A DNA stretch of 64,000 nucleotides from Oscillospiraceae bacterium (GCA_017469795.1 JAFUFT010000035.1:1-64000), one strand, 5' to 3'; positions 1-8,931 are shown, numbered from the stretch's first letter. Program-made: numbers and translations. The notes: generated by a model not told the origin, from the sequence alone.

Positions 1-120
1 GGTGACCGGGATCTGTCCGAATGGGATTCCTTCGTTCAGGATCTGCATGATCTGGGCATCGACCGCTGCATCGAGATCGAGCAGGATGCGGTGGACCGCG
101 TGTACAACCGCGCGCTGTAA
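1..120 (+). CDS. Extracellular solute-binding protein, C-terminal fragment
   Basis: Only the last 39 codons before a TAA stop are in the window. They read as an amphipathic C-terminus containing WDSFVQDLHDLGIDRCIEI, closely parallel to the end of the complete solute-binding protein at 12404-14191 (WDQFQADLQQMGIQECIDI). Seen: same spacing of W, D, L, G, I and C. Inferred: the end of a family 1 (LplA-like) sugar or oligosaccharide-binding lipoprotein of an ABC importer whose other genes lie outside the window. A strong terminator follows at 141-177. Confidence 0.5.
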   Translation, partial: GDRDLSEWDSFVQDLHDLGIDRCIEIEQDAVDRVYNRAL

Positions 121-140
121 CAGCGGCAGGAATTATATGT

Positions 141-177
141 AAAAACTGGACGGCTCCGAAAGAGCCGTCCAGTTTTT
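141..177. terminator. Bidirectional intrinsic terminator
   Basis: An 11-bp perfect stem (CTGGACGGCTC with its complement) around a 5-base loop, flanked by AAAAA on the left and TTTTT on the right. It can end transcription of the plus-strand gene ending at 120 and of the minus-strand gene ending at 185. Confidence 0.9.
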
Positions 178-184
178 GCACAGA

Positions 185-1270
185 TCAGTGGGTATAGGCG
201 TAAGCCTTTTCCGGATCCACATATTCCTCCAGATCCCGGAAGGTGATGCACCTGCCACCGTTTTCGTAGATGATGCGGATCTGATCCTCAAAGGGCATAG
301 GCTCGGCCATCATGCCGGAACCGTCCACCTGATGCTTGACCATCAGCAGGACCTTGTTCGTTCCGTCTGTGGCGTCCAGCAGGGATTTGATCCCGGCCTC
401 GTCCATGGCCGCCACATTGGGGACGATCATGGGCGTGTCCAGATAGGGATCGTAGGGTGCCGAACCCTTCAGACGCTTCTCCGCTCCGGTGAGTTCGCCC
501 CGGCCCCAGCGGTATCCCTCCGCCCGGATCAGCTCTTCCATGTGCCGGGTGCAGCCGCCGCCGGGATAGCCGAAGGTGATGGGCTTGGGAATGCCGTACT
601 GGGCACACCGTTCGTCGATGGTGCGGACCTCCTCCAGGATCACCTCGTCCGGGGAGGAGTAGAGGTTCACCGGATGGTGCCAGGAGTGGTTCGCGATCTC
701 GTGGCCCCGGTCAGACAGCTCCCTGATCTGCTCCCAGGTCATGAACCGGGTCTTGTCCTCGAAGCCGGGTCCGCCGCCCATGGGATGGGCCATCTCCGTG
801 GTGAACAGCACCGCTTTGCCGCCGTATTTCTCCAAAATGGGTGCGGCCACGGTGTAGTGGTCGATGGTGGAATCGTCGAAAGTCATGAGGACCAGACCTC
901 TGGGGATCGGCTTTTTCAGGGGATCCGCCGCCTTCAGCGCCTCCTGCAGCGCATCGTAGGTGAAGCCCAGCTCCTTTTGCATGGATTCGTTGGGAACGGC
1001 GTCGCCGGAGAGCAGGGCCCGCATGATCTTTGTCAGATCCTCGTTCATGCCCGGAGGACCTCCCGGGCCTCCCGGGCCGCCGGGGCCTCCCGGGCCGCCG
1101 GGACCGCCCGCATCGTCGCCCATGGGCGGGGGACCCATCTCCGGATAGAGATCCGGCATGAAGTCCCGGAAGTCCGCCAAAGCCTCATACCTGGCCGGAT
1201 CCAGCTCCCGCTTTTTGATGTCGTACTGCCGCAGCGCAGCTGTCAGTTCCTTTACTGTCACAGGGATCAT
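185..1270 (-). CDS. Polysaccharide deacetylase (NodB) family protein with Gly-Pro-rich linker
   Basis: 361 residues. The carbohydrate esterase 4 / NodB fold is visible from about residue 110: MTFDD (catalytic and metal Asp), a metal-ligand motif HSWHHP, and YPGGG in place of the usual RxPxG. The family removes N- or O-acyl groups from polysaccharides using a divalent metal. There is no N-terminal signal peptide, and residues 55-75 are a collagen-like run of GGP triplets between a short helical N-terminus and the catalytic domain. It starts 8 bp after the SnoaL-like gene and is probably co-transcribed with it, so a small-molecule amidase or hydrolase role is as likely as cell-wall work. Start chosen at the ATG behind GAAGGAAAGG. 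Confidence 0.75.
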   Translation of the reverse strand: MIPVTVKELTAALRQYDIKKRELDPARYEALADFRDFMPDLYPEMGPPPMGDDAGGPGGPGGPGGPGGPGGPPGMNEDLTKIMRALLSGDAVPNESMQKELGFTYDALQEALKAADPLKKPIPRGLVLMTFDDSTIDHYTVAAPILEKYGGKAVLFTTEMAHPMGGGPGFEDKTRFMTWEQIRELSDRGHEIANHSWHHPVNLYSSPDEVILEEVRTIDERCAQYGIPKPITFGYPGGGCTRHMEELIRAEGYRWGRGELTGAEKRLKGSAPYDPYLDTPMIVPNVAAMDEAGIKSLLDATDGTNKVLLMVKHQVDGSGMMAEPMPFEDQIRIIYENGGRCITFRDLEEYVDPEKAYAYTH

Positions 1271-1278
1271 CCTTTCCT

Positions 1279-2052
1279 TCAGATATTTTCAGGCCAGTTT
1301 ACGTTGTAGTATTTCTCGTATTCCCCCTCGGGGTATTTCACGCCGTACTTCTCCTCCAGCGCCTTGCCGCCGAAGGGCCAGCGGAAGTCGCCGTTGTAGT
1401 GCTCGTAAGGCTCGGGGTCCATGGGGAAGGGGGCGGGGATCTCGTCGAACCGATAGGGACGGAAATAATAGGAGTGCTTTCTCCCCGGGTGATCGTAGCC
1501 GCCGCCGGGCTGGCCCTTCATGGTGTTGGCGGAATCGTAGTACCAGTCCTTGTAGAAGTCCGAGCGGATGGTGCGGAACCACTTGAAGTGCCAGATCTTC
1601 CATTCTCCCGTTTCCGGGTTCTTGATGAAGTCGATACCGTACTTGCCCCAGCACCAGAAGCTCTTTGCCTCGTCCGCCATGATCCCGGCGGGCATGGTCT
1701 CGAAGCCCGCGCTCATCCATGTGGCCTTGGCGGTCTTGCCGTCCCCGGCCACCTGAATGCAGGGGGAGCAGAGGGTGTGGAAGAAGATGCCGCCCCGGAG
1801 ATCGTCTCCAGTCTGGCTCTCCCAGAAGCCCTTGACCGCGTCGTAGCCAAAGAAGCAGCCCCAGTCACTGACATCGGCGGAAATGTCGTCCCGCCAGTCG
1901 GCAAAGCACTCGATGCTCCGGGCGATATACGCGGGATTGAGATGCACGGCTTCGTAGTGGGCCATGACCTGCTGGATCTCGTTCACGGCCTTCTGCCGCT
2001 CCAGTTCGAATTTTAATGCTTCAAGTTCCTGTAGGATTTTTTCATTTGACAT
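1279..2052 (-). CDS. SnoaL-like / NTF2-fold protein
   Basis: 257 residues. An N-terminal helix (LQELEALKFELERQKAVNEI) leads into a SnoaL_4-type alpha+beta barrel of about 130 residues, then a Trp- and Tyr-rich tail with several WYYD and KWFRT-like blocks. NTF2-fold proteins of this class act as dehydratases, isomerases or hydroxylase-like proteins on hydrophobic ring compounds; the bile acid dehydratase BaiE belongs to the superfamily. No catalytic residues can be assigned by eye. Start fixed by AGGAGG eight bases upstream of ATG. It lies between the LysR gene (32 bp gap) and the deacetylase (8 bp gap) on the same strand. Function is inferred from fold and neighbours only. Confidence 0.65.
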   Translation of the reverse strand: MSNEKILQELEALKFELERQKAVNEIQQVMAHYEAVHLNPAYIARSIECFADWRDDISADVSDWGCFFGYDAVKGFWESQTGDDLRGGIFFHTLCSPCIQVAGDGKTAKATWMSAGFETMPAGIMADEAKSFWCWGKYGIDFIKNPETGEWKIWHFKWFRTIRSDFYKDWYYDSANTMKGQPGGGYDHPGRKHSYYFRPYRFDEIPAPFPMDPEPYEHYNGDFRWPFGGKALEEKYGVKYPEGEYEKYYNVNWPENI

Positions 2053-2084
2053 GGTTTATTCCTCCTGGCAGTAATTCAATTATA

Positions 2085-3011
2085 TTACAGCAAGTTTTGT
2101 GCCAATAATTGAGATTTCAGCAATCCGTCCCGGAAACGTTCCGCAGCAGCTGTGGTCCGCACCAGAGTCGGCTCCAACAGATAGACTGTCCTTGTGCAGA
2201 AGTCGTTTTCCAGAGCTACATAGTGGAGCTCCCGCTCCCATTCCGGAGCAGAGGCCCGCCGCTGGAACGCTTCATATCTGGACTTGGATACAAAGGATAT
2301 GCCTCGTCCGGCGGAGACCGCCTCGCCGATCAGATCGGAGGATTCTCCCTCATAGAGAATGTTTGGCAGAAAGCCGGCCAATGCGCACAGATGCCGGGCG
2401 GAGTCATTCGGATCCGGTCCGGAGGAATTACAGAGAAAGATTTCCTCATGAAGCGCTTCCAGCCTTACGGATTCCCGGTTGCTGAGCCGGTGGCTTTTTC
2501 CCACAATGATGCCGAGCTTGTCGGTATAGAGCGGGATAGAGGCAATTCCGGTGCGCGTGGCCGGGGAGGTGGAGATGCCCAAATCCAGTTCCCGATCCAG
2601 CAGCATCTGCTCAATCAGTGCCGCGGCATGGACGTGGAGAAACAGGGAAACCTTCGGATTGTTTTGGAAAAATTCATACTGATAGTAATATACCGGCGAA
2701 GGCTGTGTGATCGGAAAAGATGCACCGACGCGAATTTGCCCGCCCTGCCCGCGGACCATATCCCGCAGACCGTCGTTGGCGGATTCCAGCAGGCGAATGA
2801 CCTCATCCACCCGGGAAAGATAGACCTGCCCGTAGGGGTTGAGCTTCACGGATTTCCCGTATCGGTCAAAGAGCTCCGTGCCCAGTTCTTCCTCGAGTTT
2901 GGCGATGGCTGAGGACAGGGTGGGCTGGGAAATGTGAAGCGTCCGCGCCGCCCTGGAGAAGTTCTCCAGTCTGGCGGCAGTTTTGAAATACTTCAGCTGA
3001 CTCAGTTCCAT
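2085..3011 (-). CDS. LysR-type transcriptional regulator
   Basis: 308 residues from the ATG at 3009-3011, which follows a GGAGG site; the open frame extends further upstream but without a ribosome site. Residues 1-60 form the LysR winged helix-turn-helix (SQLKYFKTAARLENFSRAA, ISQPTLSSAIAKLEEELG, ELFDRYGKSVKL). Residues about 90-300 form the periplasmic-binding-protein-like effector domain. It is divergent from the UGSC/flavoprotein genes, the usual arrangement for a LysR activator and its target operon, and a palindromic T-N11-A box lies between them at 3045-3059. The inducer is unknown. Confidence 0.9.
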   Translation of the reverse strand: MELSQLKYFKTAARLENFSRAARTLHISQPTLSSAIAKLEEELGTELFDRYGKSVKLNPYGQVYLSRVDEVIRLLESANDGLRDMVRGQGGQIRVGASFPITQPSPVYYYQYEFFQNNPKVSLFLHVHAAALIEQMLLDRELDLGISTSPATRTGIASIPLYTDKLGIIVGKSHRLSNRESVRLEALHEEIFLCNSSGPDPNDSARHLCALAGFLPNILYEGESSDLIGEAVSAGRGISFVSKSRYEAFQRRASAPEWERELHYVALENDFCTRTVYLLEPTLVRTTAAAERFRDGLLKSQLLAQNLL

Positions 3012-3044
3012 ATGGATCCCTCCGGATCCAGTATAGCATAGCTT

Positions 3045-3059
3045 ATAGATAAAATCTAT
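3045..3059. promoter_or_regulatory. Candidate LysR-binding box
   Basis: ATAGAT-AAA-ATCTAT is a perfect interrupted palindrome that contains the T-N11-A core (T at 3046, A at 3058). It sits in the 134-bp divergent region between the LysR gene and the UGSC-fusion gene, 34 bp upstream of the LysR start. Position and symmetry suggest autoregulation plus control of the plus-strand operon; this is inference. Confidence 0.55.
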
Positions 3060-3145
3060 TAAATTAGAAGAAATAATTGATTTTACAGAGAAGGAAAGCG
3101 GTTGTATGATGGGATTGACTGAAACTATCATACGGAGGGATCAGC

Positions 3146-4822
3146 ATGCAGACCACCTACACGGTTTTGTCGCCCTGGGCCCAGAGCGGCTATCTGAAGA
3201 AAAACCCCATCACCCCCCGGCCTGCCGATCTGAAGGGAAAGACCGTCGGCCTCTATGCCTCTTTCAAAGAGTACCACCCCTTCTTCATGCAGGAGCTGGA
3301 GCGCCAGCTCTCGGCGGTTCTGCCGGATACGAAATTCTCCCACTATACCTATATTGTGGATACGAAGGAGATCCGGGATGATCCGGTGAATTATCCCGGG
3401 TTCAAGGAGTGGCTCGCCAAGGTGGATGCGGTGGTCGGCGTCGGCGCGGACATGGGGTCCTGCGCCCTGTACATGGGCTACAACTTCGCAGAGATCGAGC
3501 GGCTGGGGAAACCTGCGGTTCTTCTGAGCAAGTATCAGTATCTCTCTTCCGCTTCCAAGGGCGCGGGCGCGAGAGCCTTTCCCGGTCTGCGGATCGTCCC
3601 CTACGACGGCCCCGGGTTCGTGCCGAACGGCGTGGACTGCAATACCTGGACCGTTGAGGTCTACCGGGACACCATTGCGGCCATGCTGGGGGATATCGTC
3701 AAGGCACTGACAGAGCCGAGGACGGCGGAGGAGCGGAATCCCGCCCCCGTCAAGGACTGGAGTACGGTGACCTTTACCGGCACGCTTTGTGAGGTCAACG
3801 ACTGGATGTACAGTCACGGCTTCACCAACGGCACGCCTGTAGTTCCGCCCACCGAGGAGGCTGTGGCGGAAATGCTCCGGGGAACGGATCTGCCCAGGGA
3901 TCATGTGGTGGCGGAGCTTCCTCCGCTGATGGGCAAAGCCACAGTGGAGAAGATCGCCGTAAACGGGGTTATGGCAGGTTGCCTGCCTACCTATATGCCT
4001 CTGTTGATTGCCATGGTGGAGGGTATGGCCGATGAGCGCATCCAGCTGGAAGGATGGACCTGCTCCAACGCGGGCTGGGCGCCCACCATTGTAGTCAGCG
4101 GATCCATCCGGAAGGCCATCGGCATCAATTCCGACCGAAATCTGTTCTCTCCCTACACGAGGGCCTCCGCCTGCCTTGGAAGGGCCATGGCCTATATGAT
4201 CATGAATATCTCCGGCTGCCGCTCAAGAATCGAGGACATGTCCGGCCCCGGCTCCGACTGCCGCTTCGGCATCTGTATTGCGGAAAACGAGGAGGAATCT
4301 CCCTGGGGCAGCCTCCCCACGGACTACGGCTATCCCGAGGGCACCAACGCCGTGACCCTGTTCTGGCCCAGCGAGCATCACCAGGTGAACACCGCCAGCG
4401 TCAGCGCCGCTCTGGGAAGCCTCTGTGGCTTTTGGCACGGAGGCTTTGACGTGGGGGCCATGGTGACCCTGCCCCCGGAGACCGCGAAGATGTTCGCCGA
4501 CGCGGGCTATACCAAGCAGTCCATTCTGGAATATATGAAGGAGTACAACCGCCGCCCCTCCAGCGAGATCCCCCGGGCGGCCATCGGCAACAACCATCCC
4601 CGGCAGGGACTGGTGTTCCCGGCTCCCGGTCTGGTCCATTCCGCGCCGCTGTTCTGGAATACGGACCATATGTTCGTTGTGGTCGGCGGCCGGGACTGGG
4701 GCATGTGCTACCTTGGCGGCGGAGATCACGGCGGTCCCGTATGCAAGGAGGCGTTCCTTCCGGAACACTTTGAGGCGCTGGCGGCGCAGTATCACATCGA
4801 ACTCGGCAGCGTAGATTACTGA
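3146..4822 (+). CDS. UGSC-family domain fused to a conserved VPPTEE domain protein
   Basis: 558 residues. Residues about 20-170 match the UGSC (seleno)protein family: LKGKTVGLY at the start, VDAVVGVGADMGSCALYMG in the middle, then IERLGKPAVLL. The family's defining motif is Sec/Cys-Gly-Ser-Cys; here the first residue is Met103 (ATG at 3452-3454) followed by G-S-C, so the selenocysteine/cysteine is replaced and no UGA is involved. Residues about 205-550 form a second conserved domain (NGTPVVPPTEEAVAEML, KIAVNGVMAGCLPTYMP, IAENEEESPWGSLP) that I know only as an uncharacterised protein, often separate. Start ATG follows ACGGAGGGATC. First gene of a LysR-linked operon with two flavoproteins. Function unknown. 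Confidence 0.7.
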   Translation: MQTTYTVLSPWAQSGYLKKNPITPRPADLKGKTVGLYASFKEYHPFFMQELERQLSAVLPDTKFSHYTYIVDTKEIRDDPVNYPGFKEWLAKVDAVVGVGADMGSCALYMGYNFAEIERLGKPAVLLSKYQYLSSASKGAGARAFPGLRIVPYDGPGFVPNGVDCNTWTVEVYRDTIAAMLGDIVKALTEPRTAEERNPAPVKDWSTVTFTGTLCEVNDWMYSHGFTNGTPVVPPTEEAVAEMLRGTDLPRDHVVAELPPLMGKATVEKIAVNGVMAGCLPTYMPLLIAMVEGMADERIQLEGWTCSNAGWAPTIVVSGSIRKAIGINSDRNLFSPYTRASACLGRAMAYMIMNISGCRSRIEDMSGPGSDCRFGICIAENEEESPWGSLPTDYGYPEGTNAVTLFWPSEHHQVNTASVSAALGSLCGFWHGGFDVGAMVTLPPETAKMFADAGYTKQSILEYMKEYNRRPSSEIPRAAIGNNHPRQGLVFPAPGLVHSAPLFWNTDHMFVVVGGRDWGMCYLGGGDHGGPVCKEAFLPEHFEALAAQYHIELGSVDY

Positions 4823-4888
4823 TCGGCTTAAGAAAACGGGAGCGACGGGCTGCCGCTCTGCACAAAATACTGACAGGAGGAATAATAG

Positions 4889-6835
4889 ATGCTGAACAAG
4901 TACCCCCATCTGCTTTCACCCATCCGCTTGGGCGGCGTGACCTTCCGGCATCGGATGTTTTCCGCGCCCATGGGCGCCACGGATATCACCTTTGACTGTT
5001 CCCCCGGCCCCCGAACTCTGGGCTTTTATGAGCTACGGGCCAAGGGCGGCGCGGCGGCAGTGACGGTTTCGGAACTGGTGGTACACCCGGAGACCGACGG
5101 CAGCCATATGCTCCATCTGAATCTGACCACCCCGGGCAATCTGGCTGCCCATGCCTATGTGGCCGACGCCATCCGGCGGCACGGGGCCGTTCCCTCCATC
5201 GAGTTCTCCCATTCCGGCCAGTATGCCGGAACCTACCTCACCGACAAAGACAAGAAGGCGTCCCTGAACCAGTGGGGGCCCAGCGACGGGGTGCGCCCGG
5301 ACGGGATGCCCGTGAAGGGTCTGAGCCGGGAGCAGATCAAAGAGATCGTGAAGTCCTACGGGGACACAGCCGCCATCGCCAAGCGGGCCGGCTATGAGAT
5401 GATCATGGTCCACGGCGGCCACGGCTGGCTCATCAACCAGTTCCTGTCCCCCTGGTTCAACAAACGCACCGATGAGTACGGCGGTTCCCTGGAGAACCGG
5501 ATCCGCTTCGCCCGGGAGGTGCTCTCTGCCGTTCGGAAGGCTGTGGGACCACAGTTTCCGGTGGAATTGCGGATGAGCGGCGCGGAGCTCTTTGAGGGGG
5601 GCTACGATCTGGAGGAGGGCTGCCGGATCGCCCATGCCCTGGAGGATCTGGTGGATCTGATCCACGTCTCCGCAGGCTCCTACCAGTTCGGCTTCTTTAC
5701 CACGCACCTGCCCATGTTCGCGCCTCACGGCAACAACGTCTATCTGGCGGCGGAGATCAAAAAGCACGTCTCAAAGCCCGTGGCCACCATCGGAGCCATC
5801 AACGATCCGGCCATGATGGAGGAGATCATCGCCTCGGGCAAGGCCGACGTGATCTATATGGCCCGGGAACTGCTGGCAGATCCCTTCCTGCCGAACAAGG
5901 TGGCCGCCGGACAGGACGATGAGATCGTCAAATGTCTCCGGTGCTTCACCTGTATGGCGGAGCGTCCCACCACCGGCACCCGCCGCTGCGCGGTCAATCC
6001 GCTGATCGGCCGGGAGCTGGAGGGCATGGAGGTCCAGCCTGTTTGGAAGGCGAAAAAAGTTCTGATCGCCGGCGGCGGCGTGGCAGGCCTGAAGGCTGCC
6101 GTCACCGCGGCCCAGAGAGGACACAAGGTCGTGCTGTGCGAAAAGACCGACGCTCTGGGCGGCATTCTGAAGTCCGAACAGGCCATTGACTTCAAGCGCG
6201 AGATGTACGAGCTGGGCCAGACGCTGGAACGGCAGGCCCGGAGCGAGGGCGTGGAGATCCGGCTGAACACCGCCGTCACGCCGGAGTATGTGGAAAACGA
6301 GAAACCCGACGCCCTGATCCTCGCGGTCGGCTCAAATCCCATCGTTCCGCCCCTTCCGGGCATCGACGGGGACAACGTGGTGGTGGTCAACAACTACTAT
6401 CTGGAGCGGGAGAAAGTCGGGGACTCTGTGGTGGTGCTGGGCGGCGGTCTGGCGGGCTGCGAATGTGCGGTGCATCTGGCCCGGGAGGGAAAGAAAGTCC
6501 ATCTGGTGGAGATGCGGGACATCCTGGCCCCGGACTGCAACATCAGACACCGGCCCATCCTGATGCAGAAGATCGACCAGCTGGTGACGGTGCATCTGGG
6601 ACACGCGGGCCTGCGGGTTGCGGAGGAGGGACTCTGGTGCAAAGATCCCCGGGGAGAGGAAGTGCTGATCCCCGGTAAGACAGTTATCTGCGCCGTGGGA
6701 CAGCGGGCCAACCGGAACGATGCGGAAGCCCTGCGTCTTTCCGCTCCCTTTGTCCGGGAAGTGGGGGACTGCATCCGCCCCGCAAACATCACAAAAGCCA
6801 TGTACGAGGGCTATCACGCGGCGCTGGACATCTGA
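4889..6835 (+). CDS. NAD(P)H-dependent flavin oxidoreductase, Old Yellow Enzyme / 2,4-dienoyl-CoA reductase type
   Basis: 648 residues, normal length for the multidomain BaiCD/BaiH/FadH family. Residues 1-340 form the FMN TIM barrel, with HGGHGWLINQFLSPW and KRTDEYGGSLENR. A [4Fe-4S] motif follows, with Cys at about 349, 352, 355 and 367 (CLRCFTC then CAVNP). Residues about 385-500 hold a dinucleotide-binding fold (VLIAGGGVAGLKAAV) and another follows at about 510-540 (VVVLGGGLAGCECAV). Family members reduce activated C=C bonds of enoates, dienoyl-CoAs or steroids by passing electrons NAD(P)H to FAD to Fe-S to FMN. Start set by AGGAGG at 4875-4880. Partner of the paralogue at 6873. Confidence 0.88.
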   Translation: MLNKYPHLLSPIRLGGVTFRHRMFSAPMGATDITFDCSPGPRTLGFYELRAKGGAAAVTVSELVVHPETDGSHMLHLNLTTPGNLAAHAYVADAIRRHGAVPSIEFSHSGQYAGTYLTDKDKKASLNQWGPSDGVRPDGMPVKGLSREQIKEIVKSYGDTAAIAKRAGYEMIMVHGGHGWLINQFLSPWFNKRTDEYGGSLENRIRFAREVLSAVRKAVGPQFPVELRMSGAELFEGGYDLEEGCRIAHALEDLVDLIHVSAGSYQFGFFTTHLPMFAPHGNNVYLAAEIKKHVSKPVATIGAINDPAMMEEIIASGKADVIYMARELLADPFLPNKVAAGQDDEIVKCLRCFTCMAERPTTGTRRCAVNPLIGRELEGMEVQPVWKAKKVLIAGGGVAGLKAAVTAAQRGHKVVLCEKTDALGGILKSEQAIDFKREMYELGQTLERQARSEGVEIRLNTAVTPEYVENEKPDALILAVGSNPIVPPLPGIDGDNVVVVNNYYLEREKVGDSVVVLGGGLAGCECAVHLAREGKKVHLVEMRDILAPDCNIRHRPILMQKIDQLVTVHLGHAGLRVAEEGLWCKDPRGEEVLIPGKTVICAVGQRANRNDAEALRLSAPFVREVGDCIRPANITKAMYEGYHAALDI

Positions 6836-6872
6836 CCCGGTGCGGAAACCGCGTATATGAGGAGGAATCGCA

Positions 6873-8834
6873 ATGTCCCTGAAATATAAGGAGCTGCTGT
6901 CGCCCATAAAGATCAACAATGTGGTCCTGCGGAACCGGCTCATCGCCGCCCCGTCGAACCCCCACTTCATCCAGGCCACGGAGAAGTGGCCCACGGAGGC
7001 CCTGATCACCCACTACGCCAACAAGGCCAAAGCCGGGGCCGCCATCGTCACCTGCAAGGGCAACAACCCCGTCAAGACCACCGACCCCCACTCCCTGTCC
7101 CTGGACATCCACCGGGGAGAGCACCAGCATATGTTTGCCCAGGTGGCGGATATGGTGCACTACTACGGGGCCAAGGCCAGCTATCTGGTTCTGCCGGACA
7201 TGAACATCGTCAGGGGCTACGACGCCTCCGACGGGATCCTTTCTGAATTCGTGGCGGGGGACGGATCGAAGGCGGAATACGGGAAAGCCGCGCCCAAAGA
7301 GCTGCTGTACCAGATGGTGGAGGCCTACGCTGAAGAGGCAAAGCTGGCCAAATCCCTGGGCTTTGACATGTGCTTTATGCACATGGCCTACCGGCTCATG
7401 TTCCCGGGCAGGTTTCTGTCGCCCCTCTCCAACCGGCGCACCGACGAGTTCGGAGGCTCCATTGAGAACCGAGCCCGGTTCCCCCTGATGATCTGTGAGG
7501 CCATCAAAAAGGCCTGCGGGAAGGACTTTTTGGTGGAGATATCCATCTCCGGTCGGGAGGACGATATGTTCGAGGGCGGCCTGACCCTTGCCGATCAGAT
7601 CGAATTTGCAAAGCTGGCCGCTGGAAAGGTGGACATCCTCCAGATCCGGGGCGGGTCCATCGACCCCTCCCAGCCCACTTATCTCGACCCCAGAGAGATC
7701 CCCCAGCGGCTGAGCGCCGCCGCCATCCGGAAGGGCATCCGGGAGGCGGGGATCGAAAACCTGTACGTCGACGTGGTGGGCGGCTGTCAGGACCTCAATC
7801 TCTGCGAGGAGATCGTGGCAAACGGCGAGGCGGACTTCATCGGCGGCGCCCGGGCCTTCATCGCGGACCCCGACTGGGGCAACAAGGCCTATGAGGGGCG
7901 GAATGAGGACGTGGTGCCCTGCCTGCGGTGCAACAAGTGCCATGTGGCCGGACCCGGAAACTGGAACACGGTCTGCTCCGTGAACCCGGAGTGGGGGCTG
8001 GAGCATAAGGTGGGGCGCATCGTGAAGGCACCCGCCCGCAGGAAAAAGATTGCCGTCATTGGGGGCGGCCCTGTGGGCATGGAGGCGGCGCTGCTCTCCG
8101 AAAAGCGGGGACACGACGTAACCCTCTATGAAAAAGAGGACCGCCTGGGCGGCCTGTTGTGCGCCATGGACGGGGTGGAGCTCAAGTGGACCGTCACCCG
8201 GTTCAAGGACTACCTGATCCGGCAGGTCGGGAAGTCCGCCGTGAAGGTGTGCCTGAATACGGCAGCCACCCCGGAACTGATCGCCGGAGGGGATTTCGAC
8301 GAGGTTATCGTGGCTATTGGCTCGGAGCCTTTGTACCCGCCGATCCCGGGCCTTGACGGGGAGAACGTGATCCCGGCCGTCCGCACTGTGGCGGAGGAGC
8401 CGGAAATGGGCGAAAAGGTAGTGGTCATCGGAGGCGGAGAGATCGGTGTGGAGATGGGCATCTATCTGGCCCGGAAGGGCCACAGGGTGGAGCTCCTCGA
8501 AATGGGCGATATCCTGTCCCCTGAGAGCGTCCCGGTGCACTTCCGGAGCATCTTTGAAAAGACCTGGGAGGAGCAGGAGGGCTTTTCCTACCATCTCGGC
8601 GCCCGCTGCGTTGGCGTGGATCCCGACGGCGTCCGCTATGTGGACCGGAACGGAAGAGAGCAGAAGATCCCCGCCGACAAAGTGGTTCTGGCAGCCGGCA
8701 TGAAGGCCAGGCAGACGGAGGCCATGACCTTTATGGACGGAAACGTCCGCACCCACATGATCGGCGACTGCCTGAAGGTGGGCAGCATCCAGACGGGTCT
8801 GCGGGCCGCCTATGGCCTGGCCAACAATATCTGA
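6873..8834 (+). CDS. NAD(P)H-dependent flavin oxidoreductase, Old Yellow Enzyme type (second copy)
   Basis: 653 residues with the same domain order as its upstream neighbour: FMN barrel, Fe-S cysteines at about 350, 353, 356 and 368 (CLRCNKC then CSVNP), then FAD and NAD(P) folds (KIAVIGGGPVGMEAALL, VVVIGGGEIGVEMGIY). The barrel signature is altered to HMAYRLMFPGRFLSPLSNR, against the neighbour's HGGHGW version, so the two active sites differ around the substrate. Paired flavoenes of this kind, as with BaiCD and BaiH, commonly reduce different double bonds of one substrate; that is inference here. GAGGAGG precedes the ATG. The gap to the previous gene is 37 bp, so co-transcription is expected. 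Confidence 0.87.
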   Translation: MSLKYKELLSPIKINNVVLRNRLIAAPSNPHFIQATEKWPTEALITHYANKAKAGAAIVTCKGNNPVKTTDPHSLSLDIHRGEHQHMFAQVADMVHYYGAKASYLVLPDMNIVRGYDASDGILSEFVAGDGSKAEYGKAAPKELLYQMVEAYAEEAKLAKSLGFDMCFMHMAYRLMFPGRFLSPLSNRRTDEFGGSIENRARFPLMICEAIKKACGKDFLVEISISGREDDMFEGGLTLADQIEFAKLAAGKVDILQIRGGSIDPSQPTYLDPREIPQRLSAAAIRKGIREAGIENLYVDVVGGCQDLNLCEEIVANGEADFIGGARAFIADPDWGNKAYEGRNEDVVPCLRCNKCHVAGPGNWNTVCSVNPEWGLEHKVGRIVKAPARRKKIAVIGGGPVGMEAALLSEKRGHDVTLYEKEDRLGGLLCAMDGVELKWTVTRFKDYLIRQVGKSAVKVCLNTAATPELIAGGDFDEVIVAIGSEPLYPPIPGLDGENVIPAVRTVAEEPEMGEKVVVIGGGEIGVEMGIYLARKGHRVELLEMGDILSPESVPVHFRSIFEKTWEEQEGFSYHLGARCVGVDPDGVRYVDRNGREQKIPADKVVLAAGMKARQTEAMTFMDGNVRTHMIGDCLKVGSIQTGLRAAYGLANNI

Positions 8835-8931
8835 ATGGTAAAAGCAGCGCAGTGTTCCCGGAAGCTTCCGCCTTTCCCGGATTCCGAATGTGCTGTGAGC
8901 GGGTCCTGAGCACTATCGGGAAATAGGACAA

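Noticed and set aside
3452..3463. Possible selenocysteine (UGA) codon in the UGSC-family gene
   Set aside because: The codon at the motif's first position is ATG and the frame has no internal TGA, so no selenocysteine is encoded.
6789..8756. 655-codon minus-strand open frame opposite the second OYE gene
   Set aside because: It is antisense to a gene with clear flavoprotein motifs; high third-position G+C produces such shadows. Its product is His/Val/Leu-rich with no recognisable domain.
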